From assembly GCA_025667525.1 (NCBI GenBank), contig CM046876.1:16913320-16977319 (forward strand): a stretch of 64,000 nucleotides of DNA, in the 5' to 3' direction. Position 1 is the stretch's first letter, and each line of letters begins with the position of its first letter. The DNA is from Glebionis coronaria (taxonomy: Eukaryota > Streptophyta > Magnoliopsida > Asterales > Asteraceae). The notes under the pieces were generated by a model. The model was given only the letters and a program-made list of their open reading frames with translations, ran no database searches and was not told where the DNA came from. Both the position numbers and the translations under genes were made by a program. Positions 34,249 to 46,430 of this stretch are shown here, in pieces.

Positions 34249-36181
34249 ATAAAGAAAAAAAATTAGTTTTCTTTAGAACCCAAGTCTCAGAAGACTTGGA
34301 TTCATCTGGTTGTTCAATAAGAACAGACTTAGTTCTCACAACAACCCCATTCTCATCCTTTTTAGGATGAAATACCCAGTTAACCCCAATAGATTTTGTA
34401 ATGACCTTTGAAATGTAATTAAATCTATTGCAAGTCATTGAAATCCCATTATCATTAGGGTTTTGATCTTTCTTGGGTCTCCATGTTAAACTTGAAGAAG
34501 CTTTAGACCCCTTACCTTGTGGCTGCAAATATTTAGGTCTGGTCACGTTTCTGTCAGCGTTGGATTTTGTCCTGTCAACGCTGAAATTACCCTTGTCAGC
34601 GTTGAACCTAGGGTTTGCTACAGGAACCCATTCCCTATTTGACCAGGTGTTTGTCTTTTGAAAAGGTCTTTGTCCATGAGTGTTAGACCTTCTAGAAAAG
34701 AACGGAGCAGGTCTAATCACTTGTGGACTTTGCTGCACACAAGGTTTGGGTCTGACAACGTTTGACTTCCTAACAACGTTGACTTTCTTCCTATCAGCGC
34801 TGAAATTGTTCCTGTCAGCGCTGGCTTTGGGAGCATTGACACACTTGTATGCCAAATGTGAAAAGCTACCACAAGTGTAACAGGCTTTCTTAGACACACC
34901 CTTAGGTCTAGAAGAGAAGAAACCTGTTCCATGATTGCTAACTTGGCTCTTGGGTGACCTATTATTCCTATACATCTCTGCATATTTAATGGTAGGTCTT
35001 CTAACAGTATTTGAGCCTAGGTCAACAGCTTTACCAGTGATTGGGTGAGTAACCTTAATAGGTGGTGATTCATTGGGACTTTCACATAGCAAACCTCCCT
35101 TAACAAATAAAGTAGGGTTAGCTTTCTTCCACTCATTTAGGTCAGTCAGTTTTTGTTGATACTCTTCCACTAGAGTGACAACTCTTGGTGGAGGAATGAA
35201 TTCCTCCTCTTGGCATTCTGGTATACCAGTCCAAGACAAGTCCTTTCTAAGGACACCATAGAAGTCACCAGCTGGTGGTGGAACTAGAGAGTAATCATTC
35301 ATCCCAATCCCAGTCATGTCCTTAGGATCCCTTTGTTTAGCTACACAGTCTCCTAGGGTTTGGGTGGCTCTATCAAATCTTTGAATCTTGAGGTCAACAT
35401 TATCTTTATTCTTAATGGCCTCATCTAACTTAGCCTGTAGATCTCTATTAACCTTTGTCATGATGTTTCTAACATCCATACTACCCTCTAGCTCATCTTT
35501 TAAGATATTGATTTTATCTTTTAAGTCAAATTCCATTTTCTTGTATTCAGAAACGGTTTTCTCAGTTTCAGTAAGAGTTAGTTGGTAATTGGACAATTTA
35601 CACCTTTCAGTGCTCATATCATCTTTTAGTTTTAACACTTCTTTTTTAAGTCTTTCAGTGTTTAACCTACAACCTTTGCTACAAAAAGCATCATCATATA
35701 CCTCATTATCAGATGAAGAGGAGGAGTGTGCCATGAGAGCATATTGAACATGCTCTTCTTCTTCAATATCAGCAACCAAAGCTTTATCCTCTTCAACATC
35801 CTTAGCCAGATAGCTCCAATCCCATCCTATACCATCAATTCCTTGAACTGCAACCATAGCTTTGGAATCCTGAGCTTTAACAACCTGACTTGAGGGTCTA
35901 CCAGCATCAGATCTTCTAGGAGATCTGCATTCCCTCATGAAGTGCCCCATACGATGATAGTTGTAGCATTCAACTTTTGATTTATCAAATCCAGCTGTGT
36001 CTTTAGCATTGAAGGTCATCTTCTTTTTAAACCTTCTATTCCACCTATTTGCTCTTATACTAGCAAGAGCCATGTTCCACTTGATGTCCATCTCTTCCAG
36101 GTGCTCATCACTTATCTACTCAAGGTCCTCATATGTAATCACTGAACCATTGGGCAAAGAAGCAATGTAAGCACAAACAGT
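34220..36181 (-). pseudogene. gag: copia gag, C-terminal part
   Basis: Continues the gag frame after the nested gypsy element. A TAG interrupts EDLE-stop-ISDEHL near 36118; the frame is then open for 623 codons from 36091. The first zinc knuckle reads CYNYHRMGHFMREC near 35950, in which the second Cys has become Tyr; the second, CYTCGSFSHLAYKC near 34850-34890, keeps all ligands. A long coiled-coil-like segment (about 35380-35660) separates them. Repeats such as NADKGNFSVDRTKSNADR come from ARCGYTGACA motif copies at 34550-34600 and 34750-34830. The frame ends 29 bases inside the protease segment in a different frame; an eight-T run lies at the junction (34258-34265 region). Confidence 0.85.
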
Positions 36182-36186
36182 ATCCA

Positions 36187-39100
36187 TGTAAAACCCGCAT
36201 GCTTTTACCATGAATAGTGCCCTTAAGATCGTACGTCCTAGATTAAAACTTACCTCATTTAGTATTGATCACATTCATGTGCTAATAATCAAGCAAGTGC
36301 ATACGTGTATGACATGACAAGTATCGATTACGTACGAACTCATGATAAACAGTTAATAAATATATCACGTGAACATAATTAAATCATGATCACCATTTAA
36401 AATACAAATTAGAATACTTACGTAAATACATATAATATAATTACGAGTGATAAGATTACGGTAACTACATGATAAAATAAACAGAAACGCTTCAGACACG
36501 AACACGTTTAACCACGAACGAACACGAAACATCGGGACACGAGAAAGGTACGGGTACCCCATGTGGGGCCCCCATACCCACGGCACAACCACAAGGAATG
36601 GGCTAAGCCCATGGACTTTTACAAGTAAAAGGGGGTTATGTAACCTTTTCATTTCATTTCACTTTTACAAGAAAATAAACAAAAACCCTAAAAAGAGTTT
36701 TTCTCCTCCTCCTTTTCTCCTCTTTGTGCCGCCACTTAAACATCACCATAGGAGGGTGATTGGTTGATTTTGATCTCAAAAACTATTGTTATAATAAGTG
36801 TTTGTTCATCCTTTTTCCAAGCTACATAGTGGTATACCTTTCTAACCCTTCTTTTTAATTCTTTTTAATTCTTTTAATCTTTGATTATTTTCATGAACAT
36901 GTTATTATTTTTTTTTATTTTAACATGACAATTAATCATTGATCTAACATGTTTTGGGGTTAATTAAAATCAAAGAAGGATTTATAAGGGTGTTTGTTTT
37001 TAGCCGCCTAGCAAAACAAACCCGAGGGGGGTTTGGTTTGCTATTGCCGCCACCACCAAGACCATTTTTGGTCTTGGTTGGCTCATGTGGGACCCACGGC
37101 AGCAAGGAGGCACACGTGCCCCGGGTTTGGCTCGGGGTACGATGTCGAATTCATGCCCGATTCATGGTTCGTTGGTTAAATCATGATTTATGCTACATGT
37201 TAATTTTTATGAATTATGAACTTAGGATATAATTAATTAATAACATGTAATATTAATTAAATCATGACTTAGGTTATTTTAATTATTAGTTTATCATGAC
37301 ATTAATTTAACCTAAGTATTTTATGTTATAAGTTATAATTAATTAATTATTTAAAACATGCCTATAATTAATTAATTTAGACATGACTTAGGTTATATTA
37401 TTAATAATAATAATACACATTTTAACCTAAGTATTTTCATTTCATTTTAATTAAAACATGTTATACTTTAATTAAAATGCTTAACCTATAGTTTAATTAA
37501 AATACATGAAATAATAATTAAACTATATACTATATCATATGACTTAAGAAACAAGCTTATAAACACTTAGACTTATATGTTAGCTTATGTAACCAGCTTA
37601 ATTCTAAATATGGAAACTTCTATTTATAGAAACTTAATTAAATAAGGCAACTAATCTATTAATGGAAACCTTCTATATATGGAAATCTATCTATTTCAGG
37701 CAGCTAATCTAATCATGGAAACCTTCTATATATGGAAACTTATTTAATTAAGGCAGCTGATCTATTTTTGGAAACTTTCTATTTTTAGAAACTAATCTAT
37801 TTTAAGCAGTAAATTCTATTTTTGGAAACTTTCTATTTTTGGAAACTTTCTATTTTTGGAAACTTTCTATTTTTTGGAAACTTTCTATTTTTGGTAACTT
37901 TCTATTGTTGGAAACTTTCTATTTTTGGAAACTTTCTATTTTTGGAAACTTTCTATTTTTGGAAACCTGCTATTTTTGGAAAGTTACTTATTATTACACA
38001 GTAAGTATAATAATACATGAAATATCAGTAATACTTAAACGGATTAATCAGAATACAAGATAAACACAGTTTAAGGCTTTAAACAGTGAACCATGACCTA
38101 AAACATACCAAGTCAGCTAAAATGAGACATAAAACCCAGTACGTAATCAGTGAATCGATACTTATACACGTGTGTATTCATGTAGCGTTAGTGATCCAGA
38201 AGTAGGAGTCTTTCTTCCGTTCATTCACTGGACTTGAGGTACGGATTCCCGTCCTTTCAGTATGGACATTCTTTCCTTATTAGGATTTCCCCGTATGCAG
38301 CCAACTGTTTTCCCCAGTATTTGTTTTATTGTTTTGAACTGCTTATGTTTAATTAGCATAATCTATAGCCATATACAAGCATGACCAGTTTCACCTAGTT
38401 ATGGAGGTACCATAACCATAGCATTGGAGGCACCGATGTTATGACTTCCCCACGGCGGAGTGATTGCTCGTGGCGTCCCTTTCAGTTTTGGCCATATTAT
38501 TATATCATGTGGGGCGTATGGGTGCATCCTAGTTACATGTTTTATTCAGTATTTCATGGTGAATGTGGTGTGTGCCTTGCATCCTTCACAAGGAGTTGAT
38601 CCCTCCTACCCAAACCAGTATATTAATTAGAGGCATCCCCTCTAATCAGCATGATGAGGTCACCCCTCCAAGTATTCATGCACGTGACCTTTTCATGACC
38701 TATATGGGCTATGGTATATTTATGTTAAAACAGTTTTCATAAGAGTAACATAAGGCTTTTCAAACTATAAAACCAGTTTTCTTAATACTTAACCAGTTTA
38801 CTCAGAACTTAGTCTTCCGCTGTTATATGTTACATGCTTATCCTATTTCATGCTATATTGTATATCCGTGCACTGAGCGTTTTGCTCAGCCGTTACTTTC
38901 CTTTCCATGTCCCAAAACGACAGGTACCCAAGACTCGAGCATTTGGAGGACATGCATGGGATGGAAGTTGCCATAGACTTCTTCTCCTATTTCCTTCATA
39001 TATTTATGCTTGTTTAGTGTTTCATTCAGTTCATTTATTTATTATGTTTTGGGCTTATGTTTGGGAACCGATGTTTGATTCCGGTTTTCCCTATGGTCAT

Positions 39101-39187
39101 GTATGTTTTACTACATATTACCTTGCATGTTTTGATGACACGCCATAATTACGCGTGACATTCCATTTATCAAAATGGGGTGTTACA
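36187..39187 (+). repeat. 5' LTR of gypsy copy A
   Basis: Contains pairs of GACTTAGGTTA and TAACCTAAGT that can pair as hairpins (37266-37322, 37384-37436), an array of about ten 17-bp repeats (37814-37985) and a GC-richer part after 38150. ORFs inside are identical in both LTRs and have no domain. Confidence 0.92.
37814..37985 (+). repeat. 17-bp tandem array GGAAACTTTCTATTTTT in LTR
   Basis: About ten head-to-tail units with small variants (TTGTTGG, GGTAAC). The unit contains the near-palindrome GGAAACTTTC. The same array is at 45053-45223 and 57471-57643, and inverted in the minus-strand LTR at 52631-52745. Confidence 0.9.
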
Positions 39188-39191
39188 ATTA

Positions 39192-39203
39192 TGGTATCAG
39201 AGC
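39192..39203 (+). other. Primer-binding site (tRNA-iMet type), gypsy copy A
   Basis: TGGTATCAGAGC starts four bases after the 5' LTR and matches the 3' end of initiator tRNA-Met. The same site is in copy B at 58852. Confidence 0.9.
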
Positions 39204-42200
39204 CCAAGGCTTCGACCTGTAGGCTCTAAAACTCGACCTGTGACTAGTGGGTAGTCACCAGGAGCTTCCTAAGTCAACGCTTGTTATTCCACGTATTGAT
39301 GCGTTTAGCACCTTTTTATTTTAATCATGACGTTTTCAGCACCTTGTTGTTTTAACCATGTTGTTTTCACCAGTATCGTTTTACTAATATGGAATGAACA
39401 ACCGTCATCCATACTTAGTTATGTGCCATTGTCTATGCACGATGTTCCTCATGAACTGTGATTAGGTGGACTGAACCCTAGTAGTTCATATTTTTCACAT
39501 AAAATTTTTTCTGTTAAGTTTTGACAATGACTTTTAATTATTATGTTTCATGCATTCATGCAATTATATCATATGTCATCTGTTGCAGGAATTTTGACTA
39601 AGTAATGGTTGGTACAGGACTGGCCCTATTTAGTCGCATGTGCTTTTATCGAAACTTTTAACTTTGGGACCGACCCATAGGCGTCCCCTCGCCATGTCTT
39701 TTGTTTTGGAACCGACCCATAGGCGTTCCCTCGCACATATAAAGATTTTATAAACTACATTACGCATTCATGCACTATTTTTCATGCATAAAATTTTTCT
39801 CATGATTTAAATTGGCATAAATTTTTTTCATGTCCCCTCATAAGTTATTATGTTTTTATGTCAAGTATGTTTTCATCCTGTCATGTTTAACTTCGGTTTC
39901 ATGCTGAATATGTTATACACTCCTTTATGATAGATCGTTTTATGTTCCTTCATGATAATTCCATTTTCATGTTGATTATGTTTCACGCCTCTTTTGTTAT
40001 TTACGTTGTCCTGCAAGACATTGTTAGATTTCTTAAATCATGCTTTCATGATAGTCATGGTTGGTTTTCATTGATCATGTTGTCAGGAAAATCATCGTTG
40101 AATTTTGTGTAACCACACTTTAGCGTTTCTCTATGCAACCAGAATGATGTCTATGCTAATACTGCCAGGTTATCATGATGGTTTTTCTAACTGTTCAACC
40201 GTTATACTTCCCTTAAATCATGATAAATGACCGACCCCATACCGATCATTTCATGTGTATTCCATGTGTACTCCACGTACCGTATTTCATGTGTATTACA
40301 TGTACCTTAATCCATGTGTATTCCACTTGCAATACTTCACGAGTATTCGCTAGTCGATTCTAAATCATGTCAGGCGTAGGTTCACTTGCTGATATTCTAC
40401 AAGATTGTCGATGCCGCTCATAGCTTGGAGATGTTACTGAAGGTTGACGCTGCTGATGTTGGGAGACGCTACGAGATGCTGATGCTGATGCTGTTCAAAA
40501 CCTGGAGATCCTAAAAGACGAAGACAAAGGCGTCGGAGCAAAGCAATTGGACGAGAAGATGCTTCACCATCAGATGATTCCCATCAATCATTGTCCCTCA
40601 TTCATAGTTACATGTCACACGTCATTCGGCTGTTATGTCAGCCATATGAGTGCAAACCGGTACCAGCCGGCCACTCAGCTGAATAGTTACATGAATCACG
40701 GTCATGAGAATGGCCGTCACGGAACTGACAGACAGGACTATAGTAACCACTACCATGACAGAAAATATCCTAGAAATTGCAACCGAGGCTCTGGCCGCAG
40801 ACGTGAACAGACATACAAATGATCAGTAGTCCAACCGATCCGCCAATTCTGCCATATTAACCTAATATTTGTAGTTCTAATTGTTTCACATCTCGAGACA
40901 CATGTCAAGACATCAGTCAAGACACATGTCTCACGTATACTTTCTGAGGACACATGTCAAGATACCAATCAAGACATATGTCACGCTTACATTTCTCAAG
41001 ACACGAGTCAAGACACATGACTCACGTCTATTTATGGAGCATTTCTAAGAAATTCAGGGTACCCTCCAAGGGTACATCTATTTGTTGTGCCATGTATTAA
41101 TCAGGCCACAAGAATTTCAATACCATTATCAGCGCATCAGTGAGAACTGTCATGTTGCCGATGTCACTTTCATTTCTTTCACCATAGTTCATATATTTCC
41201 TGACCAGGAAGGACACCTTTCGTATTCCCACGTATACGAAGATTTTCCGTCAGCTTAATGATGAGATCCAAGCTGCTAACGCATTTTCCTCGGACAGACA
41301 CGAGATGAATTTATATCCTAATTATGGGCTATGAACAGCACACCATGCTACGATTCATAATTATGTACAATAATGTTCAGGCTCCTGAATACTTTCAGCT
41401 TGATTTTCCATCGGAATATCTGTGCAAATTTTCTACGCTTACAAGCATGTGCATTGTTAGCCATGGTCGCTAAAATTTTCTAGCTGTCAGTAAGACACAA
41501 CCACTTAACTCTTTTACGCACAGCCAGTTGATTATTCCCAAGTCTTCCTATACATTCCAGCAGAACCTACAAGGAGAAGGATGGTACCATGAGATTATGT
41601 GTCGACTACCGTTGACTTAAACAAATCACCATTCATGACCGTTATTCTCCTTCACGTATTGACAACATGTCCAATCGACCTTATAGTGTTAATCACTTTT
41701 CCAAGATCGAATTCATGATCATACTGCCAACTGTGACGGGTGAAGGAGCAGGACATGTCCATGACTGCTATTCGTGCACGACTCGGTCATGCTAGATTTA
41801 TGATTTTGATTCAGTCTCATCAATGCTCTAACAGCATTATGGACTTAATAAATTGAGTTTCCATGAACTCCTAAACAAATTTATCAGCGTTTTCATTGAG
41901 GATAACCTGATTTCCTGTAAGCCCAGAGAAGAACAGGAGGACCATATCTGCACTATGTTACAAATTCTATGACAAGAGAAATTTTACCCTAGAAAATTTT
42001 CCAATATCAATTCTGTTTCATTACAGTGACATGCTGAATCACATGGGTTTCTATGGTTAATCTTACCATGACTCAGCTTATGCGTAAAGGAGAGAACCCT
42101 ACACTACATTAGGTGTTCTTTAAAGTCCTACGCTAGGAGAAGTCTAGATTCAGAGACTCAGAGTTTCGCAACATTCTATGTATCAAGTTCTACGAAGCAA

Positions 42201-43408
42201 GATAAAGTTACGTTCATATCTAGGTACCTGTCATACCAATAGGTTAAGATAGGACACCAACAAACTGGGATGTTTTCATCATATGAAATTGTGAATCGAA
42301 AAGGGACAAGATCTCCATGGATTTTAGTTACCAGATTTCAGCAAACTCAGAAGAAGCATGATGCTATCTGGGTTATTGCAAACAGTTTGATCAAGTCTGC
42401 AGAATCATTACATTCGTAAGGATTGTAGAACCGACAGATTGATCGGACATGTTCCAGCCAAGGCTCATCCGACCACTTGGTAATCCCGCAGCTATCGGGT
42501 CAGACAAAGATTCGTAATTTTACTCCTAACTTACTTCACGCCTTCATTCTAATTCCACGACTCGCTTTCGCGCTCACGTTCATGACACTATTCACGTTCA
42601 TGATCGTATTTTGGCTTACGATTTTACGTTCATTTCTTTTCTCATTCTGGGAAGTTTGCAAGAACTTGTGAGACCAGACCCAAGTTTAGTATAACTCTCC
42701 ATCATCAGATAGACGTTTCACGTCATATTCCACGTCTCACCTTGTAGCGTTTGGCGTTACCGCCATTATATTCTATGATCACGATATGTCTCACATGTCA
42801 TGTTCATTCCGCGTTCCTCATATCATGATCAAGATATGTTACACGTATCATGGATCACGATATGTTTACTCATACTACACTCGCCATATCTCCACGTAGC
42901 ACGTTCAAAATTTTTCACGTATCACGTTCAAAATTTTTCACGTACTACGTTTCTTTATGTCTTGCGCATCGTTTCTAATTATCAGTTAAGTCAGATTGTC
43001 TTACATCGTAATGTTTCAGTTACCCTTGCACGTTAACTCTTATTTTTCCTCGATCGAATCTCGGGGATCTACCTTCCGTTGATAACCAAGAATTTCTTCG
43101 TATTCCAAGTCAAGGTCAAGAGGATCAAGATTTATCATTAGTGCCAGGATCTTCTGAAGGAACCGTTCCAAGAGGGAGGCCACTTGGAAACGGACAAGTT
43201 CATCCGGACTTCTTATCCATTTTTCTCTTATCAATTAGATATGTCCTTTCAGTCACGTCACGTTCCATGTCTTTTCAAGACATGTCACGTTCCACGTTCC
43301 CTTCTACCATGTCATCTTCATTTCCGTTATTTTTGCATACCTTTCCAGTTTGATTCGGGTATGTTTCGCTTCCAGTTACTTTATCTATAATTCAGGGACG
43401 AATTATTC

Positions 43409-43425
43409 TTTTAGGGGGGAAGAAT
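43409..43425 (+). other. Polypurine tract, gypsy copy A
   Basis: TTTTAGGGGGGAAGAAT directly before the 3' LTR. Identical in role and nearly in sequence to 63104-63119 in copy B. Confidence 0.85.
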
Positions 43426-46425
43426 TGTAAAACCCGCATGCTTTTACCATGAATAGTGCCCTTAAGATCATACGTCCTAGATTAAAACTTACCTCATTTA
43501 GTATTGATCACATTCATGTGCTAATAATCAAGCAAGTGCATACGTGTATGACATGACAAGTATCGATTACGTACGAACTCATGATAAACAGTTAATAAAT
43601 ATATCACGTGAACATAATTAAATCATGATCACCATTTAAAATACAAATTAGAATACTTACGTAAATACATATAATATAATTACGAGTGATAAGATTACGG
43701 TAACTACATGATAAAATAAACAGAAACGCTTCAGACACGAACACGTTTAACCACGAACGAACACGAAACATCGGGACACGAGAAAGGTACGGGTACCCCA
43801 TGTGGGGCCCCCATACCCACGGCACAACCACAAGGAATGGGCTAAGCCCATGGACTTTTACAAGTAAAAGGGGGTTATGTAACTTTTTCATTTCATTTCA
43901 CTTTTACAAGAAAATAAACAAAAACCCTAAAAAGAGTTTTTCTCCTCCTCCTTTTCTCCTCTTTGTGCCGCCACTTAAACATCACCATAGGAGGGTGATT
44001 GGTTGATTTTGATCTCAAAAACTATTGTTATAATCAGTGTTTGTTCATCCTTTTTCCAAGCTACATAGTGGTATACCTTTCTAACCCTTCTTTTTAATTC
44101 TTTTTAATTCTTTTAATCTTTGATTATTTTCATGAACATGTTATTATTTTTTTTATTTTAACATGACAATTAATCATTGATCTAACATGTTTTGGGGTTA
44201 ATTAAAATCAAAGAAGGATTTATAAGGGTGTTTGTTTTTAGCCGCCTAGCAAAACAAACCCGAGGGGGGTTTGGTTTGCTATTGCCGCCACCACCAAGAC
44301 CATTTTTGGTCTTGGTTGGCTCATGTGGGACCCACGACAGCAAGGAGGCACACGTGCCCCGGGTTTGGCTCGGGGTACGGTGTCGAATTCATGCCCGATT
44401 CATGGTTCGTTGGTTAAATCATGATTTATGCTACATGTTAATTTTTATGAATTATGAACTTAGGATATAATTAATTAATAACATGAAATATTAATTAAAT
44501 CATGACTTAGGTTATTTTAATTATTAGTTTATCATGACATTAATTTAACCTAAGTATTTTATGTTATAAGTTATAATTAATTAATTATTTAAAACATGCC
44601 TATAATTAATTAATTTAGACATGACTTAGGTTATATTATTAATAATAATAATACACATTTTAACCTAAGTATTTTCATTTCATTTTAATTAAAACATGTT
44701 ATACTTTAATTAAAATGCTTAACCTATAGTTTAATTAAAATACATGAAATAATAATTAAACTATATACTATATCATATGACTTAAGAAACAAGCTTATAA
44801 ACACTTAGACTTATATGTTAGCTTATGTAACCAGCTTAATTCTAAATATGGAAACTTCTATTTATAGAAACTTAATTAAATAAGGCAACTAATCTATTAA
44901 TGGAAACCTTCTATATATGGAAATCTATCTATTTCAGGCAGCTAATCTAATCATGGAAACCTTCTATATATGGAAACTTATTTAATTAAGGCAGCTGATC
45001 TATTTTTGGAAACTTTCTATTTTTAGAAACTAATCTATTTTAAGCAGTAAATTCTATTTTTGGAAACTTTCTATTTTTGGAAACTTTCTATTTTTGGAAA
45101 CTTTCTATTTTTTGGAAACTTTCTATTTTTGGTAACTTTCTATTGTTGGAAACTTTCTATTTTTGGAAACTTTCTATTTTTGGAAACTTTCTATTTTTGG
45201 AAACCTGCTATTTTTGGAAAGTTACTTATTATTACACAGTAAGTATAATAATACATGAAATATCAGTAATACTTAAACGGATTAATCAGAATACAAGATA
45301 AACACAGTTTAAGGCTTTAAACAGTGAACCATGACCTAAAACATACCAAGTCAGCTAAAATGAGACATAAAACCCAGTACGTAATCAGTGAATCGATACT
45401 TATACACGTGTGTATTCATGTAGCGTTAGTGATCCAGAAGTAGGAGTCTTTCTTCCGTTCATTCACTGGACTTGAGGTACGGATTCCCGTCCTTTCAGTA
45501 TGGACATTCTTTCCTTATTAGGATTTCCCCGTATGCAGCCAACTGTTTTCCCCAGTATTTGTTTTATTGTTTTGAACTGCTTATGTTTAATTAGCATAAT
45601 CTATAGCCATATACAAGCATGACCAGTTTCACCTAGTTATGAAGGTACCATAACCATAGCATTGGAGGCACCGATGTTATGACTTCCCCACGGCGGAGTG
45701 ATTGCTCGTGGCGTCCCTTTCAGTTTTGGCCATATTATTATATCATGTGGGGCGTATGGGTGCATCCTAGTTACATGTTTTATTCAGTATTTCATGGTGA
45801 ATGTGGTGTGTGCCTTGCATCCTTCACAAGGAGTTGATCCCTCCTACCCAAACCAGTATATTAATTAGAGGCATCCCCTCTAATCAGCATGATGAGGTCA
45901 CCCCTCCAAGTATTCATGCACGTGACCTTTTCATGACCTATATGGGCTATGGTATATTTATGTTAAAACAGTTTTCATAAGAGTAACATAAGGCTTTTCA
46001 AACTATAAAACCAGTTTTCTTAATACTTAACCAGTTTACTCAGAACTTAGTCTTCCGCTGTTATATGTTACATGCTTATCCTATTTCATGCTATATTGTA
46101 TATCCGTGCACTGAGCGTTTTGCTCAGCCGTTACTTTCCTTTCCATGTCCCAAAACGGCAGGTACCCAAGACTCGAGCATTTGGAGGACATGCATAGGAT
46201 GGAAGCTGCCATAGACTTCTTCTCCTATTTCCTTCATATATTTATGCTTGTTTAGTCTTTCATTCAGTTCATTTATTTATTATGTTTTGGGCTTATGTTT
46301 GGGAACCGATGTTTGATTCCGGTTTTCCCTATGGTCATGTATGTTTTACTACATATTACCTTGCATGTTTTGATGACACGCCATAATTACGCGTGACATT
46401 CCATTTATCAAAATGGGGTGTTACA
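43426..46425 (+). repeat. 3' LTR of gypsy copy A
   Basis: 3000 bp, near-identical to 36187-39187, with the 17-bp array at 45053-45223. It is followed by the ATCCA duplication. Confidence 0.92.
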
Positions 46426-46430
46426 ATCCA

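Larger units (their letters stand above)
39188..43425 (+). pseudogene. Degraded internal region of gypsy copy A
   Basis: No long ORF. Traces in order: a gag C-terminal basic tail near 40547-40822 (HDRKYPRNCNRGSGRRR), RT fragments near 41585-42030 (MRLCVDYR followed by TGA, then LKQIT; later HELLNKFISVFIEDN in place of the FIDD region), an integrase remnant QTQKKHDAIWVIANSLIKS near 42340-42400, and an end-of-pol stretch near 43070-43230. Direct repeats of ACCGACCCATAGGCG (39671 and 39713) and of TCAAGACACATG-like words (40895-41035) lie in the interior. Function is lost; what remains may matter only for packaging and priming. Confidence 0.8.
36187..46425 (+). mobile_element. Tekay/Del-like Ty3/gypsy element (copy A), non-autonomous, nested in copia gag
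   Basis: LTRs of 3001 and 3000 bp (36187-39187 and 43426-46425), TGTAAAACCC...GGGTGTTACA, with a perfect target duplication ATCCA (36182-36186 and 46426-46430). The LTRs differ at about a dozen positions by eye. The primer site is tRNA-iMet type; a polypurine tract TTTTAGGGGGGA precedes the 3' LTR. The 4.2-kb interior keeps only degraded traces of gag, RT, integrase and chromodomain-end sequence, many of the lesions being shared with copy B at 55890. Young LTRs with an old, dead interior mean it moves with proteins supplied by relatives. Confidence 0.92.

Noticed and set aside
36365..36652. Conserved 95-codon minus-strand ORF in the gypsy LTRs (also 43604-43891)
   Set aside because: Conservation only reflects LTR identity; no domain, and the copy B LTR does not keep it.
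37814..37985. CRISPR-like array of short repeats
   Set aside because: The units are directly adjacent with no unique spacers, lie in a plant LTR and recur in all related LTRs. It is a tandem repeat.
38834..39148. 104-codon ORF at the end of the gypsy 5' LTR
   Set aside because: Not kept in the same form in the other LTRs; chance ORF.
39192..39203. tRNA-like sequence TGGTATCAGAGC as part of a tRNA gene
   Set aside because: It is a retrotransposon primer-binding site; no cloverleaf around it.
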